9,416 nt of DNA from Clostridiales bacterium (GCA_021205375.1 JAJPXR010000067.1:1-9416); one strand, 5' to 3'; positions 1 through 6,595 are shown, counted from the first letter of the stretch. Made by a program: numbers and translations. The notes: generated from the letters alone by a model not told the origin.

Positions 1-656
1 TCCACGGCGAGATGGACTTCAAGGTGGCCGGCACCAAGAAGGGCATCACCGCCATTCAGATGGACCTGAAAAACGACGGCCTGACCATGGAGATCATCAA
101 AGAGGCTCTGGACAAGACCTACGACGCCCGGTGTGAGATTTTGGACAAAATCATGCTGCCCGTCATCTCCGAGCCGCGCAAGGAGCTAAGCCCCTACGCT
201 CCCAAGATGATGAAGATGCAGATCCCCACCGACAACATCCGCGACGTCATCGGCTCCGGCGGCAAGGTCATCCAGAAGATCCAGGCCGAGTCCGGCGCGA
301 AGATCGACATCGAGGAGACCGGCGAGATCTTCATCTCCGCCCCCGACGCCGCCTCCTGCGAGGCCGCGAAGAAGGCCATCGAGACCATTGTCTTTGTCCC
401 CGAAGTTGGTTCTCTGTACTTCGGCAAGGTGGTCCGCATCCTGAAGTTCGGCGCGTTCGTGGAGCTGGCCCCCGGCAAGGACGGCATGGTCCACATCTCC
501 AAGTTGGCCGACCACCGCATTGGCCGGGTGGAAGACGCGGTCAACGTGGGCGACATGATTTGGGTCAAGGTGACGGACATCGACGAGAAGGGCCGCATCA
601 ACCTGAGCCACATCGACGCCATCCGCGAAATCAAGGCAAAGAAGCTGGGCCGGTAA
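1..656 (+). CDS. pnp: Polyribonucleotide nucleotidyltransferase (PNPase), C-terminal part
   Basis: This is the 3' end of the gene for PNPase, the phosphorolytic 3'-5' exoribonuclease that degrades mRNA. The 5' end lies outside the window; the frame is open from base 3 and reads HGEMDFKVAGT, the end of the second RNase PH-like core domain. An alpha-helical stretch leads into a KH domain, beginning IPTDNIRDVIGSGGK with the GxxG-type RNA-binding loop. An S1 domain follows (GSLYFGKVVRILKFGAFVEL to GRINLSHIDA). The protein ends a few residues after S1 (KAKKLGR), so there is no long acidic tail. A strong terminator follows 14 bases after the stop. Identity is secure; only the N-terminal two thirds are missing. 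Confidence 0.97.
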   Translation, partial: HGEMDFKVAGTKKGITAIQMDLKNDGLTMEIIKEALDKTYDARCEILDKIMLPVISEPRKELSPYAPKMMKMQIPTDNIRDVIGSGGKVIQKIQAESGAKIDIEETGEIFISAPDAASCEAAKKAIETIVFVPEVGSLYFGKVVRILKFGAFVELAPGKDGMVHISKLADHRIGRVEDAVNVGDMIWVKVTDIDEKGRINLSHIDAIREIKAKKLGR

Positions 657-670
657 TTTATTGCAATCTT

Positions 671-701
671 GAGGCCGAATCGGAACGATTCGGCCTCTTT
701 T
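671..701 (+). terminator. Rho-independent terminator of pnp
   Basis: A perfect 12-bp stem (671-682 with 686-697) closes a GAA loop and is followed by TTTT (698-701). It begins 14 bases after the pnp stop codon. The T-tract is short, but the stem is long and GC-rich. Confidence 0.9.
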
Positions 702-752
702 GTCGTGTATATTTCTCCGCCGACCGCGGACACTAGCACTATCTATAGAATG

Positions 753-870
753 AATAGCTATTAGCTCTTAGCTTTTAGCCCTTAGCTTCGCAGTGCTTCC
801 TTTTAACGCTCTACGCTTTTGGCTTACAACACCTGACGAATGGCTAACAGCTAACGGCTAGCAGCTTATT
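753..870. repeat. Long imperfect inverted repeat built of TTAGC units
   Basis: Most of the 276-base gap between pnp and the M16 gene is this element. The left arm (753-780) consists of TTAGC-like units spaced about 7 bases apart. The right arm (842-870) is their near reverse complement (GGCTAACAGCTAACGGC onward). About three quarters of the roughly 28 arm positions pair, with one single-base bulge. The 61-base centre carries further related pieces such as CTTAGCTTCG. The RNA from either strand could fold into a long hairpin. It is AT-richer than the flanking genes. It could be a small non-autonomous repeat element or a 5' UTR structure for the downstream gene. No coding capacity is seen. Confidence 0.6.
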
Positions 871-932
871 ACAACGGTGCTGATTCAAAAGGATAACCAG
901 TTAAAACTATCGCAAAGAACCGAGGTCTCTCC

Positions 933-2189
933 ATGTCTGATTATCAAATGACCACCCTTCCCAACGGCGTGCGCATCCTCTCCGAGCAAATGGCGGGGTT
1001 CAGCTCCGCCGCCCTGGGCATCTGGGTGGCCACCGGCTCCCGGGCCGAGACCGCCAGCGAAAGCGGCGCGGCCCATTTCATCGAGCATATGCTCTTCAAG
1101 GACACCAGCCGCTCTACCGCCGAGGAAATTGCCCAGCGCATGGACGCCATCGGCGGGCAGATCAACGCCTTCACCACCAAGGAGTGTACCTGTTTCTACG
1201 CCCGTGCGCTGAAAAGCCACCTGCCCGAAGCGCTGGACATCCTCTGTGAGATGTTCTTCGAAGCGAAATTCGCGGAGGAGGACGTACAACTGGAGCGGGG
1301 GGTGATCCTGGAGGAGATCGGGATGTACCAGGACGACCCCTCTGACCTGGTCTCCGAGCGGCTCAACGCCGCAGTGTACAAGGGGTCCCCCCTGGCCCGG
1401 CCCATCCTGGGCAAGCGCTCCACCCTGGAGAAAATGACCGGCCAGTGGCTGAAAGACTACAAAAACAGCCATTACCTGCCCGGAAACGTCATCGTAGCCC
1501 TGGCGGGCAGCTTTGACGAGTCCATTCTGGACGACATTGCCGCCCGGTTCTCCGTTATGGCCCCCGGCCCCGCCAAAAAGCTCAAGCCGGCGGTGTATCA
1601 CCCCGCCGTGACCCTCAAGAAAAAGGCCACCGAACAGAACCACCTGATGCTGTCCTTCCCCTCCATCCAAGCGGACAGCCCCCATCGCTTCACCATGCAG
1701 CTCCTTAGCTCCATTCTGGGCGGGGGAATGTCCTCCCGGCTGTTCCAGGAGATCCGGGAGCAGCGGGGCCTGTGCTACAGCATCTACGCCGCCGGGTCCT
1801 GCTACGCGGACACGGGAATGTTCCTGCTCTACACCGCCCTGAACCGGGACACCGAGGCTCAGGCCCTGACCGCCATCCGGGAGGTGGTGCGCCGCTTCAC
1901 CGAGGACGGCGTCACCCAGGCGGAGTTGGACCGGGCCAGAGAGCAGGCCAAGGCCAGCGTCCTCATGGGGCTGGAGGCCAACACCGCCCACATGAACCAC
2001 CTGGCCCGGAACGTCCTCAATGGCACCCCCATCCAGACGGCGGAGGAGATCATCGCCTCCTATGACGCCATCACCCGTGAGGACGTGCGGGACATGGCCC
2101 AGGAGACCTTCGACTGGTCCCAGCTTGGCTTCTCTGCCGTGGGCCGGGTAGCCAGCGAGGAGCAGTACCTGGAACTGTTGAATGGGTGA
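933..2189 (+). CDS. mlpA: M16 family zinc metallopeptidase (processing-peptidase type)
   Basis: This encodes a 418-residue M16 (insulinase/pitrilysin family) peptidase, the usual length for the single-chain Firmicute form. The inverted zinc motif HxxEH is at residues 48-52 (AAHFIEHMLF). The distal glutamate ligand falls in VILEEIG, at 127/128, about 76 residues after His52 as in mitochondrial processing peptidase. The C-terminal M16 half contains GGGMSSRLFQEIREQRGLCYSIY, typical of the family. The ATG at 933 was chosen because it begins the conserved TTLPNGVRIL start region and has GAGG at 922-925, though this site is weak. Position directly after pnp matches Bacillus mlpA (ymxG), hence the symbol. 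Family members cleave peptides or unfolded proteins in the cytoplasm; the substrate here is unknown. Confidence 0.93.
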   Translation: MSDYQMTTLPNGVRILSEQMAGFSSAALGIWVATGSRAETASESGAAHFIEHMLFKDTSRSTAEEIAQRMDAIGGQINAFTTKECTCFYARALKSHLPEALDILCEMFFEAKFAEEDVQLERGVILEEIGMYQDDPSDLVSERLNAAVYKGSPLARPILGKRSTLEKMTGQWLKDYKNSHYLPGNVIVALAGSFDESILDDIAARFSVMAPGPAKKLKPAVYHPAVTLKKKATEQNHLMLSFPSIQADSPHRFTMQLLSSILGGGMSSRLFQEIREQRGLCYSIYAAGSCYADTGMFLLYTALNRDTEAQALTAIREVVRRFTEDGVTQAELDRAREQAKASVLMGLEANTAHMNHLARNVLNGTPIQTAEEIIASYDAITREDVRDMAQETFDWSQLGFSAVGRVASEEQYLELLNG

Positions 2190-2217
2190 GAAAACGGGAG
2201 AAGCGAGGACTGATAGA

Positions 2218-2448
2218 ATGTGGCGTCATGAAGTAACCGGTTTCGATGGGAACACAGTTCTGTTCGGTGTCAATATTTTTGCGTATGACTGGACACGCAC
2301 AGGGGAAATCATCGAAATCGCAGACCCGCTATACGGGCAGAAATACCGTTTTCCTGTGTATCAGGTGTCAATCAATGGGCAGGAACACCGGTTTGCCGCC
2401 GGTGAGTTCAGCAACTCTGTTTTCGGCTTTTATACACAGGAGGAATAA
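2218..2448 (+). CDS. Small hypothetical protein, 76 aa
   Basis: I do not recognise this protein. The frame is open from an ATG at 2182 inside the end of the M16 gene. The ATG at 2218 (MWRHEVTGFDG) is preferred because it has a purine-rich GCGAGGA at about 2203-2209 and the sequence before it (GEKTGEARTDR) looks non-structural. The protein is rich in aromatic residues and beta-prone, with short strands (NTVLFGVNIFAYDW, YRFPVYQVSI, EHRFAAGEF) and no signal peptide, TM segment or cysteine. A compact all-beta cytoplasmic domain is likely. It starts 28 bases after the M16 stop and is probably cotranscribed with it. Its codon use is visibly AT-richer than that of its neighbours, which suggests a younger or transferred gene. 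A strong terminator follows. Confidence 0.65.
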   Translation: MWRHEVTGFDGNTVLFGVNIFAYDWTRTGEIIEIADPLYGQKYRFPVYQVSINGQEHRFAAGEFSNSVFGFYTQEE

Positions 2449-2484
2449 GTCCCTGTTGGCAGCAGCGCCGAACTAGTTCGACAT

Positions 2485-2527
2485 AAAAAACACCGGAAAG
2501 CGATTTGATTCGCTTTCCGGTGTTTTC
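2485..2527. terminator. Two-way terminator between the small protein gene and secG
   Basis: A 13-bp perfect stem (2491-2503 with 2510-2522) closes the loop TTTGAT. It is flanked by A6 on the left (2485-2490) and TTTT on the right (2523-2526), so both strands have a hairpin plus T-tract. It serves the convergent transcripts of the 76-aa gene (+) and secG (-). Confidence 0.92.
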
Positions 2528-2553
2528 CCCGTTGGTTCGTAATTGGTTCGCTC

Positions 2554-2790
2554 TCAGAGCAGGTTCAGCAGCAGCACCGCGAACATAAAGGCGAAGGCCA
2601 CCCACTTGGTCATGCGGGCAAGCCTGGCGTCCCAGGTGCTGTTTTTGTTCTTGGAGAGGAAGGTGTCGGACCCACCGCCGATGGCAGATGCTACGCCGGA
2701 GTTTTTGCCGGACTGGAGCAGGACCACGCAAATCAGGAACAGGGCTGCGACAACAACGATGATGGACAAAACCAGTGTAACAGTGCTCAT
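2554..2790 (-). CDS. secG: Preprotein translocase subunit SecG
   Basis: This encodes a 78-residue SecG, the small membrane subunit that assists the SecYEG channel during SecA-driven export. Two hydrophobic helices are visible, at about residues 4-26 (VTLVLSIIVVVAALFLICVV) and 62-78 (WVAFAFMFAVLLLNLL). Between them are the family signatures VLLQSGKNSGVASAIGGGSD and TFLSKNKN. The length is normal. The start is supported by AAAGGGAG on the minus strand (complement of about 2800-2807). It is a single-gene unit here, with its own promoter upstream and a terminator 27 bases after the stop. The common Firmicute partners rnr and smpB are not adjacent. Confidence is high despite the small size because the loop motif is diagnostic. 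Confidence 0.95.
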   Translation of the reverse strand: MSTVTLVLSIIVVVAALFLICVVLLQSGKNSGVASAIGGGSDTFLSKNKNSTWDARLARMTKWVAFAFMFAVLLLNLL

Positions 2791-2847
2791 AAAAGAAACT
2801 CCCTTTCAGAAACCGCCAAAAGGCGGGACTGCTCAAATGTATTGAAA

Positions 2848-2876
2848 ATTTTATCATACCGACACAGAAAATGCAA
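2848..2876 (-). promoter_or_regulatory. Sigma-A promoter of secG
   Basis: On the minus strand, TTGCAT (complement of 2871-2876) is separated by 17 bases from TAAAAT (complement of 2848-2853). The start would lie near 2841, giving a 5' UTR of about 50 bases. That UTR includes a small 5-bp hairpin (2813-2817 with 2822-2826) and the ribosome binding site. Confidence 0.75.
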
Positions 2877-2921
2877 GGGTTTTTTTCGCCTTTGCAGAAA
2901 AGCGTCGTTTTGACCAGTTTG

Positions 2922-2950
2922 TTGACAAAAACCCGCCTTTAGAGTATGAT
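2922..2950 (+). promoter_or_regulatory. Consensus sigma-A promoter of htrA
   Basis: TTGACA (2922-2927), a 17-base spacer and TATGAT (2945-2950) form a near-perfect promoter with a start near 2957. It lies back to back with the secG promoter. It also rules out the upstream in-frame ATG at 2946, which is part of the -10 box. Confidence 0.88.
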
Positions 2951-3017
2951 AAAAAGCAGAATCAGAAAAAATCCTTTCGCGCCGACCAGTGCGGAACCAC
3001 AGCATCGGGGGCAGCCC

Positions 3018-4388
3018 ATGAAAAAAGACGACTACAACGACGAATACAGGGACGAGCCTCTGGCCCGGGACGAGGACCTCTGGGACGATCCTCCCACCTC
3101 GCCGGAGGAATCCCCCCGGCGGCACCGCGCCCGGCGGAGAAAGCAGCGCCGCCCTGCCCGGTGGCCCAATCTGCTGCTCAGCGTGCTGGTGGGGGTGCTG
3201 GTGGGGGTGATTTTGTGTCGGGCCGGGCAGTATGCGGCCTACCGCACCTGGACGGCGGAAAATGGCGACGCCTACGGCGACGACTTCGACTACGATTACG
3301 ACGACGTGGAGACCAACGATGAGGCCAGCCAGGAGTACTCCCTGCCCCTCTATACTGGGGACAGCAGCGGCCTGACCATCACCCTGAACGCCCCCGGAGA
3401 GACGGAATTGACCGCGGCGGAGCTGTACGAGCAGGAACTGCCCGCCACGGTCAGCATTACCGTCTACGCCGGGTCCAGCGCCGCTTATGGCTCCGGTATG
3501 ATTTTGACGGCGGATGGCTATGTTCTGACCTGCGCCCATGTTATCGAGGATTCCGAGCGGGCCACCGTCACCACCAGCGACGGGGCGGAATACGAGGCCA
3601 CGCTGGTGGGCAGCGATGCCCAGACCGACCTGGCCGTGCTGAAAGTTGCGGCAGAGGGCCTGACGGCGGTGGAATTTGCCGACTCCGAGCAGTTGGTCAT
3701 TGGGGAGACGGTCTACGCCATCGGCGACCCCCTGGGTCCCCAGTTCCGCAGCAGCCTGACCGATGGCATCATCTCCGGCCTGAACCGGCAAATCTCCTCC
3801 AACGGCTATGCCATGACGCTGATCCAGACCACCGCCGCCGTCAACAGCGGCAATTCCGGCTGTCCTCTGTTCAACAGCCGGGGCCAGGTGGTGGGCGTGG
3901 TGAATATGAAAATGTCCAGCTCCAGTTCTACCGCCAGCATCGACAATATGGGCCTGGCCGTTCCCTCCGCCACGGTGAAGGAGATCGTGGAGGCCCTGGC
4001 CACCGAGGGCACCGTCAGCCGGGCGGTGTTGGGCATCAGTTGCTATGCGGTCAGCTCCGTGACTTCTCAGGTCTACGGTGTGCCGGAGGGCCTGTGGGTG
4101 GCTACCATCGACAGCGCGTCCGACTGCGCCGCCCAGGGCCTCCAGGTGGATGACATCATCACCCAGGTGAACGGGGTGGATGTCAGCACCGTCACCGACT
4201 TCCAGACCGTCACCGCCGACCTGGAGGTGGGAGACACTGTCACCCTGACCATTTGGCGGGAGCCGGAGACGGAAACGGACGAGGCCGACGGCTCCGCCTC
4301 CGCTGAGGCTGAGGATGACGGTTATCACTACGAGTATTACGGTGAGATCACCGTGGCGCTCATAGATTCCAATTCGCTGGCGGATTGA
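3018..4388 (+). CDS. htrA: HtrA/DegP-type membrane-anchored serine protease with one PDZ domain
   Basis: This encodes a 456-residue S1C protease for quality control of proteins outside the membrane. In order it has a charged cytoplasmic N-terminus with an Arg/Lys-rich stop (residues 34-48), one TM helix (about 50-68, NLLLSVLVGVLVGVIL), an acidic Asp/Tyr linker (84-106), the protease domain (about 140-330) and one PDZ domain (about 335-415). The catalytic residues are His174 (LTCAHV), Asp204 (QTDLAVL) and Ser280 (NSGNSGCPLF). An acidic Glu/Ala-rich insert (417-434) precedes the C-terminus. The start at 3018 has GGGGG at 3007-3011 and begins MKKDDYNDEY. An upstream in-frame ATG overlaps the promoter and is excluded. 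Cysteines at 172 and 282 sit beside the catalytic His and Ser, where Asn/Ala and Gly are usual. Confidence 0.95.
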   Translation: MKKDDYNDEYRDEPLARDEDLWDDPPTSPEESPRRHRARRRKQRRPARWPNLLLSVLVGVLVGVILCRAGQYAAYRTWTAENGDAYGDDFDYDYDDVETNDEASQEYSLPLYTGDSSGLTITLNAPGETELTAAELYEQELPATVSITVYAGSSAAYGSGMILTADGYVLTCAHVIEDSERATVTTSDGAEYEATLVGSDAQTDLAVLKVAAEGLTAVEFADSEQLVIGETVYAIGDPLGPQFRSSLTDGIISGLNRQISSNGYAMTLIQTTAAVNSGNSGCPLFNSRGQVVGVVNMKMSSSSSTASIDNMGLAVPSATVKEIVEALATEGTVSRAVLGISCYAVSSVTSQVYGVPEGLWVATIDSASDCAAQGLQVDDIITQVNGVDVSTVTDFQTVTADLEVGDTVTLTIWREPETETDEADGSASAEAEDDGYHYEYYGEITVALIDSNSLAD

Positions 4389-4404
4389 ACGCCTCCAGAC
4401 GCAT

Positions 4405-4458
4405 AAATACCATCTGAATCGGGGTATCCTAGAGGTATCCCATTCAGATGGTATTTTT
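4405..4458 (+). terminator. Terminator of htrA
   Basis: A perfect 15-bp stem (4405-4419 with 4442-4456) is followed by T-rich sequence (4454-4458). The 22-base apical part contains the direct repeat GGTATCC twice. It starts 17 bases after the htrA stop. The left arm begins with AAA, so weak termination on the minus strand is also possible. Confidence 0.85.
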
Positions 4459-4474
4459 GTTAGGTACTCCCTGC

Positions 4475-4680
4475 ACTCAGCCTCGTTTTGAAACCCCTCC
4501 GCCACCGCCTAAAGGCGGCGGCCCTCCTCCGCCGTCAAGCGGCACTTCCGGGGCTTTGCCCCTCCCTGCCCTTTCAGGGGAGGCAAGAGGGGATAGTGCT
4601 TGTTGTATAGTACTACTTTTTTCGATAGAAAGGGGATTTTCGGGAGAAGATTCCCTTTCTAGCCACTAACCACTAATCAC
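4475..4680 (+). repeat. Composite intergenic repeat, copy 1
   Basis: With the htrA terminator this fills the 313-base gap before the CBS gene. It shares, in order, these blocks with the inverted copy at 7789-7920: ACTCAGCC; a GC-rich block at 4493-4530 (ACCCCTCCGCCACCGCC and its hairpin partner AAAGGCGGCGG); CCTTTCAGGGGAGGCAAGAG and GATAGTGC up to 4599; and a tail beginning CTAGCCACTAA (4659-4680). Copy 1 has about 38 extra bases at roughly 4531-4568, which form their own small hairpins (GGGGCTTTGCCCC), and a longer stretch before the tail. No ORF of note is present. The tail end lies 9 bases before the CBS ribosome binding site. The shared blocks are clear; the outer borders are estimates. 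Confidence 0.8.
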
Positions 4681-4701
4681 TTTATCACAGGAGGAACCGC
4701 C

Positions 4702-5136
4702 ATGCAAGTCCAGGATTTTATGAGCAAAAACGTCGTTTCCATCACGCCGGAGGAGAGCGCAGCTCTGGCCGCCCGGCTGCTGGAGCGTCACAACCTGGGG
4801 GCGCTGCCCGTCTGCGACTACGAGGGGCGGCTCCAGGGCATCGTCACCGACCGGGACATCATCACCCGCTGCGTGGCCGCCAACCAGGACCCCAAGCGGG
4901 TGCCGGTGCGGGATATCATGTCCAGGGAGCTGCACACCGTGGAGCCAGGGGAGGACGTCCACGCCGCCGCTCGGCGGATGGCGGCCTGTCAGGTGCGCCG
5001 CCTGCCGGTGGTGGAAGACGGTCAGGTGAAGGGCATGGTCTCCCTGGGGGATTTGGCCACCTCCCGCCGGTGCGAGATGGAGGCGGCCCAGGCCCTCAGC
5101 GAAATTTCCGAGAACGTGGTGCGGCGGAAGCGGTGA
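4702..5136 (+). CDS. Two-CBS-domain protein
   Basis: This encodes a 144-residue stand-alone CBS pair (Bateman module). CBS 1 covers about residues 1-60 (VQDFMSKNVVSITPEESAAL to GIVTDRDIITR) and CBS 2 about 68-125 (VRDIMSRELHTVEPGEDVHA to GMVSLGDLAT). Such modules bind adenosine nucleotides such as AMP, ATP or SAM and act as cytoplasmic energy or ligand sensors; the ligand cannot be told from sequence. The GIVTDRDI and LPVV motifs are the conserved nucleotide-site parts. No enzyme or DNA-binding domain is fused to it. The basic end (VVRRKR) is unusual but short. The start is firm: AGGAGG at 4689-4694, 7 bases before ATG. It converges with LysR 1, with only 7 bases between stops. Confidence 0.92.
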   Translation: MQVQDFMSKNVVSITPEESAALAARLLERHNLGALPVCDYEGRLQGIVTDRDIITRCVAANQDPKRVPVRDIMSRELHTVEPGEDVHAAARRMAACQVRRLPVVEDGQVKGMVSLGDLATSRRCEMEAAQALSEISENVVRRKR

Positions 5137-5147
5137 AGCCGCTTCAC
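5127..5147. terminator. Possible two-way hairpin between the CBS gene and LysR 1
   Basis: GAAGCGG (5127-5133) pairs with CCGCTTC (5139-5145) around TGAAG, which contains the CBS stop codon. The alternative pairing GTGAAG/CTTCAC (5133-5138 with 5142-5147) is also possible. The structure covers the stop codons of both convergent genes. There is no T-tract, so a termination role is only suggestive. Confidence 0.35.
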
Positions 5148-6013
5148 AGCGCTGCCAGCAGGAATTTCTTCGCCGCAGCGGAGAGCGGGATATTCTTCTT
5201 GTAATAGATGTAAATGTTGGTGGAGACCGTGGGGGTCACATCGACGATGGCGACCTTCTGCGTGGCCAGGGAGAGGATGGGCTTTTCCATCAGCAGGGAG
5301 ACGCCCATGCCCTTCTCCACCAGGTCCATGATGTTCTCCGCCCGCTTGCCGGTGTAGGCGATGTTGGGGGTGAACCCCGCCTTCTGGCAGGCGGTGGTGG
5401 AGATGCTGTAGAGCAGGGAATCCGGCTGCAACAGCAGGAAATTCTCGTCCTTCAGCTCCTCCAGCCGGAGCGCGGGCTGATTGGCCAGGGGATGGGTGAC
5501 GGGCAGAACGGCCACCAGATGGTCCGAGGTGTAGGGAAACTTGGCAAATTCATCGTCTGTGTCGCCCTCCTCCCGGATGAAGGCCAGGTCGCACTTGTTC
5601 TTGCGCAGCATCTCCTTGAGGGCGAAGGACTCTTCCTCAAACAGGTTGATGGTGCAGTGCTCGTTCTCCCGCTGGTACTTCATGATGATGTCCGTGATGC
5701 GGTAGGGGGCCATCAGGGGGATGGAGCCGATGCGGAGGGTCTGCTGTTTTTCCTCCAGTTTGTTGGCCAGGTCCCGCTGAAAGCTGTATTGAATATCCAC
5801 GATTTGTTGAGCGCATTTCAGAAATGATTTCCCATAGCTGGTCAATTCCACCCTTCGGGGGGTGCGGTTGAACAGCGGGACCCCCAGCTCGATCTCCAGT
5901 GCCTTGATGTGTTTGGACAGGGAGGACTGGGCGATGAACAGCTCCTCCGCTGCCTGGAGGTAATTACCGGTCTCCGACAGCACGATAAATTCTTTCAGGT
6001 AATCGGTTTCCAT
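5144..6013 (-). CDS. LysR-family transcriptional regulator 1
   Basis: This encodes a 289-residue LysR regulator. The N-terminal winged helix-turn-helix is clear: DYLKEFIVLSETGNYLQAAE, then FIAQSSLSKHIKALEIELGV and LFNRTPRRVELT, at residues 4-58. The periplasmic-binding-like effector domain covers about 90-289 (LRIGSIPLMAPYRI onward). The ATG at 6013 was chosen over one 22 codons upstream because it starts at the conserved METDYLKEF region and has GAGGTG just before it. The upstream ATG lies beyond the promoter -10 box. The effector and target genes are unknown. No gene diverges from it, so its nearest visible target is itself, through an operator in its own promoter. The neighbour upstream on the same strand has its own terminator, so this is probably a single-gene unit. 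Confidence 0.93.
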   Translation of the reverse strand: METDYLKEFIVLSETGNYLQAAEELFIAQSSLSKHIKALEIELGVPLFNRTPRRVELTSYGKSFLKCAQQIVDIQYSFQRDLANKLEEKQQTLRIGSIPLMAPYRITDIIMKYQRENEHCTINLFEEESFALKEMLRKNKCDLAFIREEGDTDDEFAKFPYTSDHLVAVLPVTHPLANQPALRLEELKDENFLLLQPDSLLYSISTTACQKAGFTPNIAYTGKRAENIMDLVEKGMGVSLLMEKPILSLATQKVAIVDVTPTVSTNIYIYYKKNIPLSAAAKKFLLAAL

Positions 6014-6069
6014 AAAAGCACCTCGCTTTCGCCTGCGGACGCAGGAATGGAGTATTTCGGTCAAAAAAC

Positions 6070-6099
6070 AGTATACCACAATCGTTGTCAGAAAAGCAA
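6070..6099 (-). promoter_or_regulatory. Promoter of LysR 1
   Basis: On the minus strand, TTGCTT (complement of 6094-6099) lies 18 bases from TATACT (complement of 6070-6075). The start would be near 6063, about 50 bases before the ATG. The operator-like repeat at 6080-6104 covers the -35 box and spacer. Confidence 0.7.
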
Positions 6100-6104
6100 T
6101 GATT
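6080..6104. promoter_or_regulatory. LysR box (T-N11-A dyad) in the LysR 1 promoter
   Basis: AATCGTTG (6080-6087), nine bases, CAATGATT (6097-6104): the 8-base arms are reverse complements except at one position. Within it TTG-N9-CAA gives exactly the T-N11-A dyad known for LysR operators. Its place over the -35 box fits negative autoregulation. A second perfect palindrome, GGGAGT-G-ACTCCC (6108-6120), lies immediately upstream. Confidence 0.65.
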
Positions 6105-6124
6105 TCTGGGAGTGACTCCCACAG

Positions 6125-6160
6125 AAAAGAACTGCCTGTCCGCTTTCGCGGGCAGGCGGT
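6125..6160 (-). terminator. Terminator of the zinc-ribbon gene
   Basis: A 12-bp stem with two G-T pairs (6132-6143 with 6148-6159) closes a four-base loop. On the minus strand it is followed by a short T-rich run (complement of 6125-6131). It lies 19 bases after the stop of the zinc-ribbon gene. Confidence 0.7.
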
Positions 6161-6178
6161 ATGATCGTTGTTGTGCAG

Positions 6179-6595
6179 TCAGGTCTTCTTCTGGAAACTG
6201 GCGCCGCAGTTGCGGCAGCGGACGTTGATCTTGCCCTTCCCCTTGGGGACCCGGAGGGTCTGTCCACAACTGGGGCAGCGGAAATACTTGTGGTCCTTGT
6301 CCCGCATTTGGGCGCGCTTCTGGCGGAAGCCGTGGAGGATGGGGCCGACCTTGGCCAGATACCAGTCGTTCTCCCGGCGGCGCTTGTCGTAATTGCGGGA
6401 GAACATGCGGAAAATGCTGTAGATGATGGCGACGTAGGCCACGATATAGCATATCGTGTTGAGGATACCGATGCCCAGGACGTTGAACAGAATGGCCAGC
6501 AGATAGCACACCAGCCAGGCGCCCAACAGGAACAGATTGAGTTGGTCGCTGCCATAGCGGCCATACATCAGACGGCTGAAAAAGTTGCGGATCAT
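6179..6595 (-). CDS. Two-TM membrane protein with C-terminal zinc ribbon
   Basis: This encodes a 138-residue protein of unknown function. A short N-terminal stretch (MIRNFFSRLMYGRYG) leads to two adjacent hydrophobic helices, about residues 20-40 (LFLLGAWLVCYLLAILF) and 44-64 (ILNTICYIVAYVAIIYSIF). A strongly basic region follows (NYDKRRREN). The C-terminus is a zinc ribbon with CPSCG at 107-111 and CRNCG at 127-131, sixteen residues apart, with the typical LRVPKGKGKI knuckle spacing. The basic stretch and ribbon should face the cytoplasm. The start at 6595 is supported by GGGAGG on the minus strand (complement of 6604-6609), 8 bases away. Comparable small TM-plus-ribbon proteins occur in Clostridia without an assigned role; nucleic-acid or partner binding by the ribbon is a guess. 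Confidence 0.88.
   Translation of the reverse strand: MIRNFFSRLMYGRYGSDQLNLFLLGAWLVCYLLAILFNVLGIGILNTICYIVAYVAIIYSIFRMFSRNYDKRRRENDWYLAKVGPILHGFRQKRAQMRDKDHKYFRCPSCGQTLRVPKGKGKINVRCRNCGASFQKKT

Noticed and set aside
2946..3017. Upstream in-frame ATG that would extend HtrA by 24 residues
   Set aside because: The ATG at 2946 is part of the TATGAT -10 box of the htrA promoter, so it lies before the transcript start and has no ribosome binding site. The start at 3018 begins a normal charged N-terminus.
2787..4505. Long minus-strand ORF of 572 codons across htrA
   Set aside because: It is antisense to a clear HtrA gene. Its Gly/His/Val-rich composition is the mirror of GC-rich codons, and it has no recognisable domain.
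6014..6079. N-terminal extension of LysR 1 from an ATG at 6079
   Set aside because: It would begin upstream of the predicted transcript start and adds 22 residues before the usual LysR beginning. The ATG at 6013 has a GAGGTG site.
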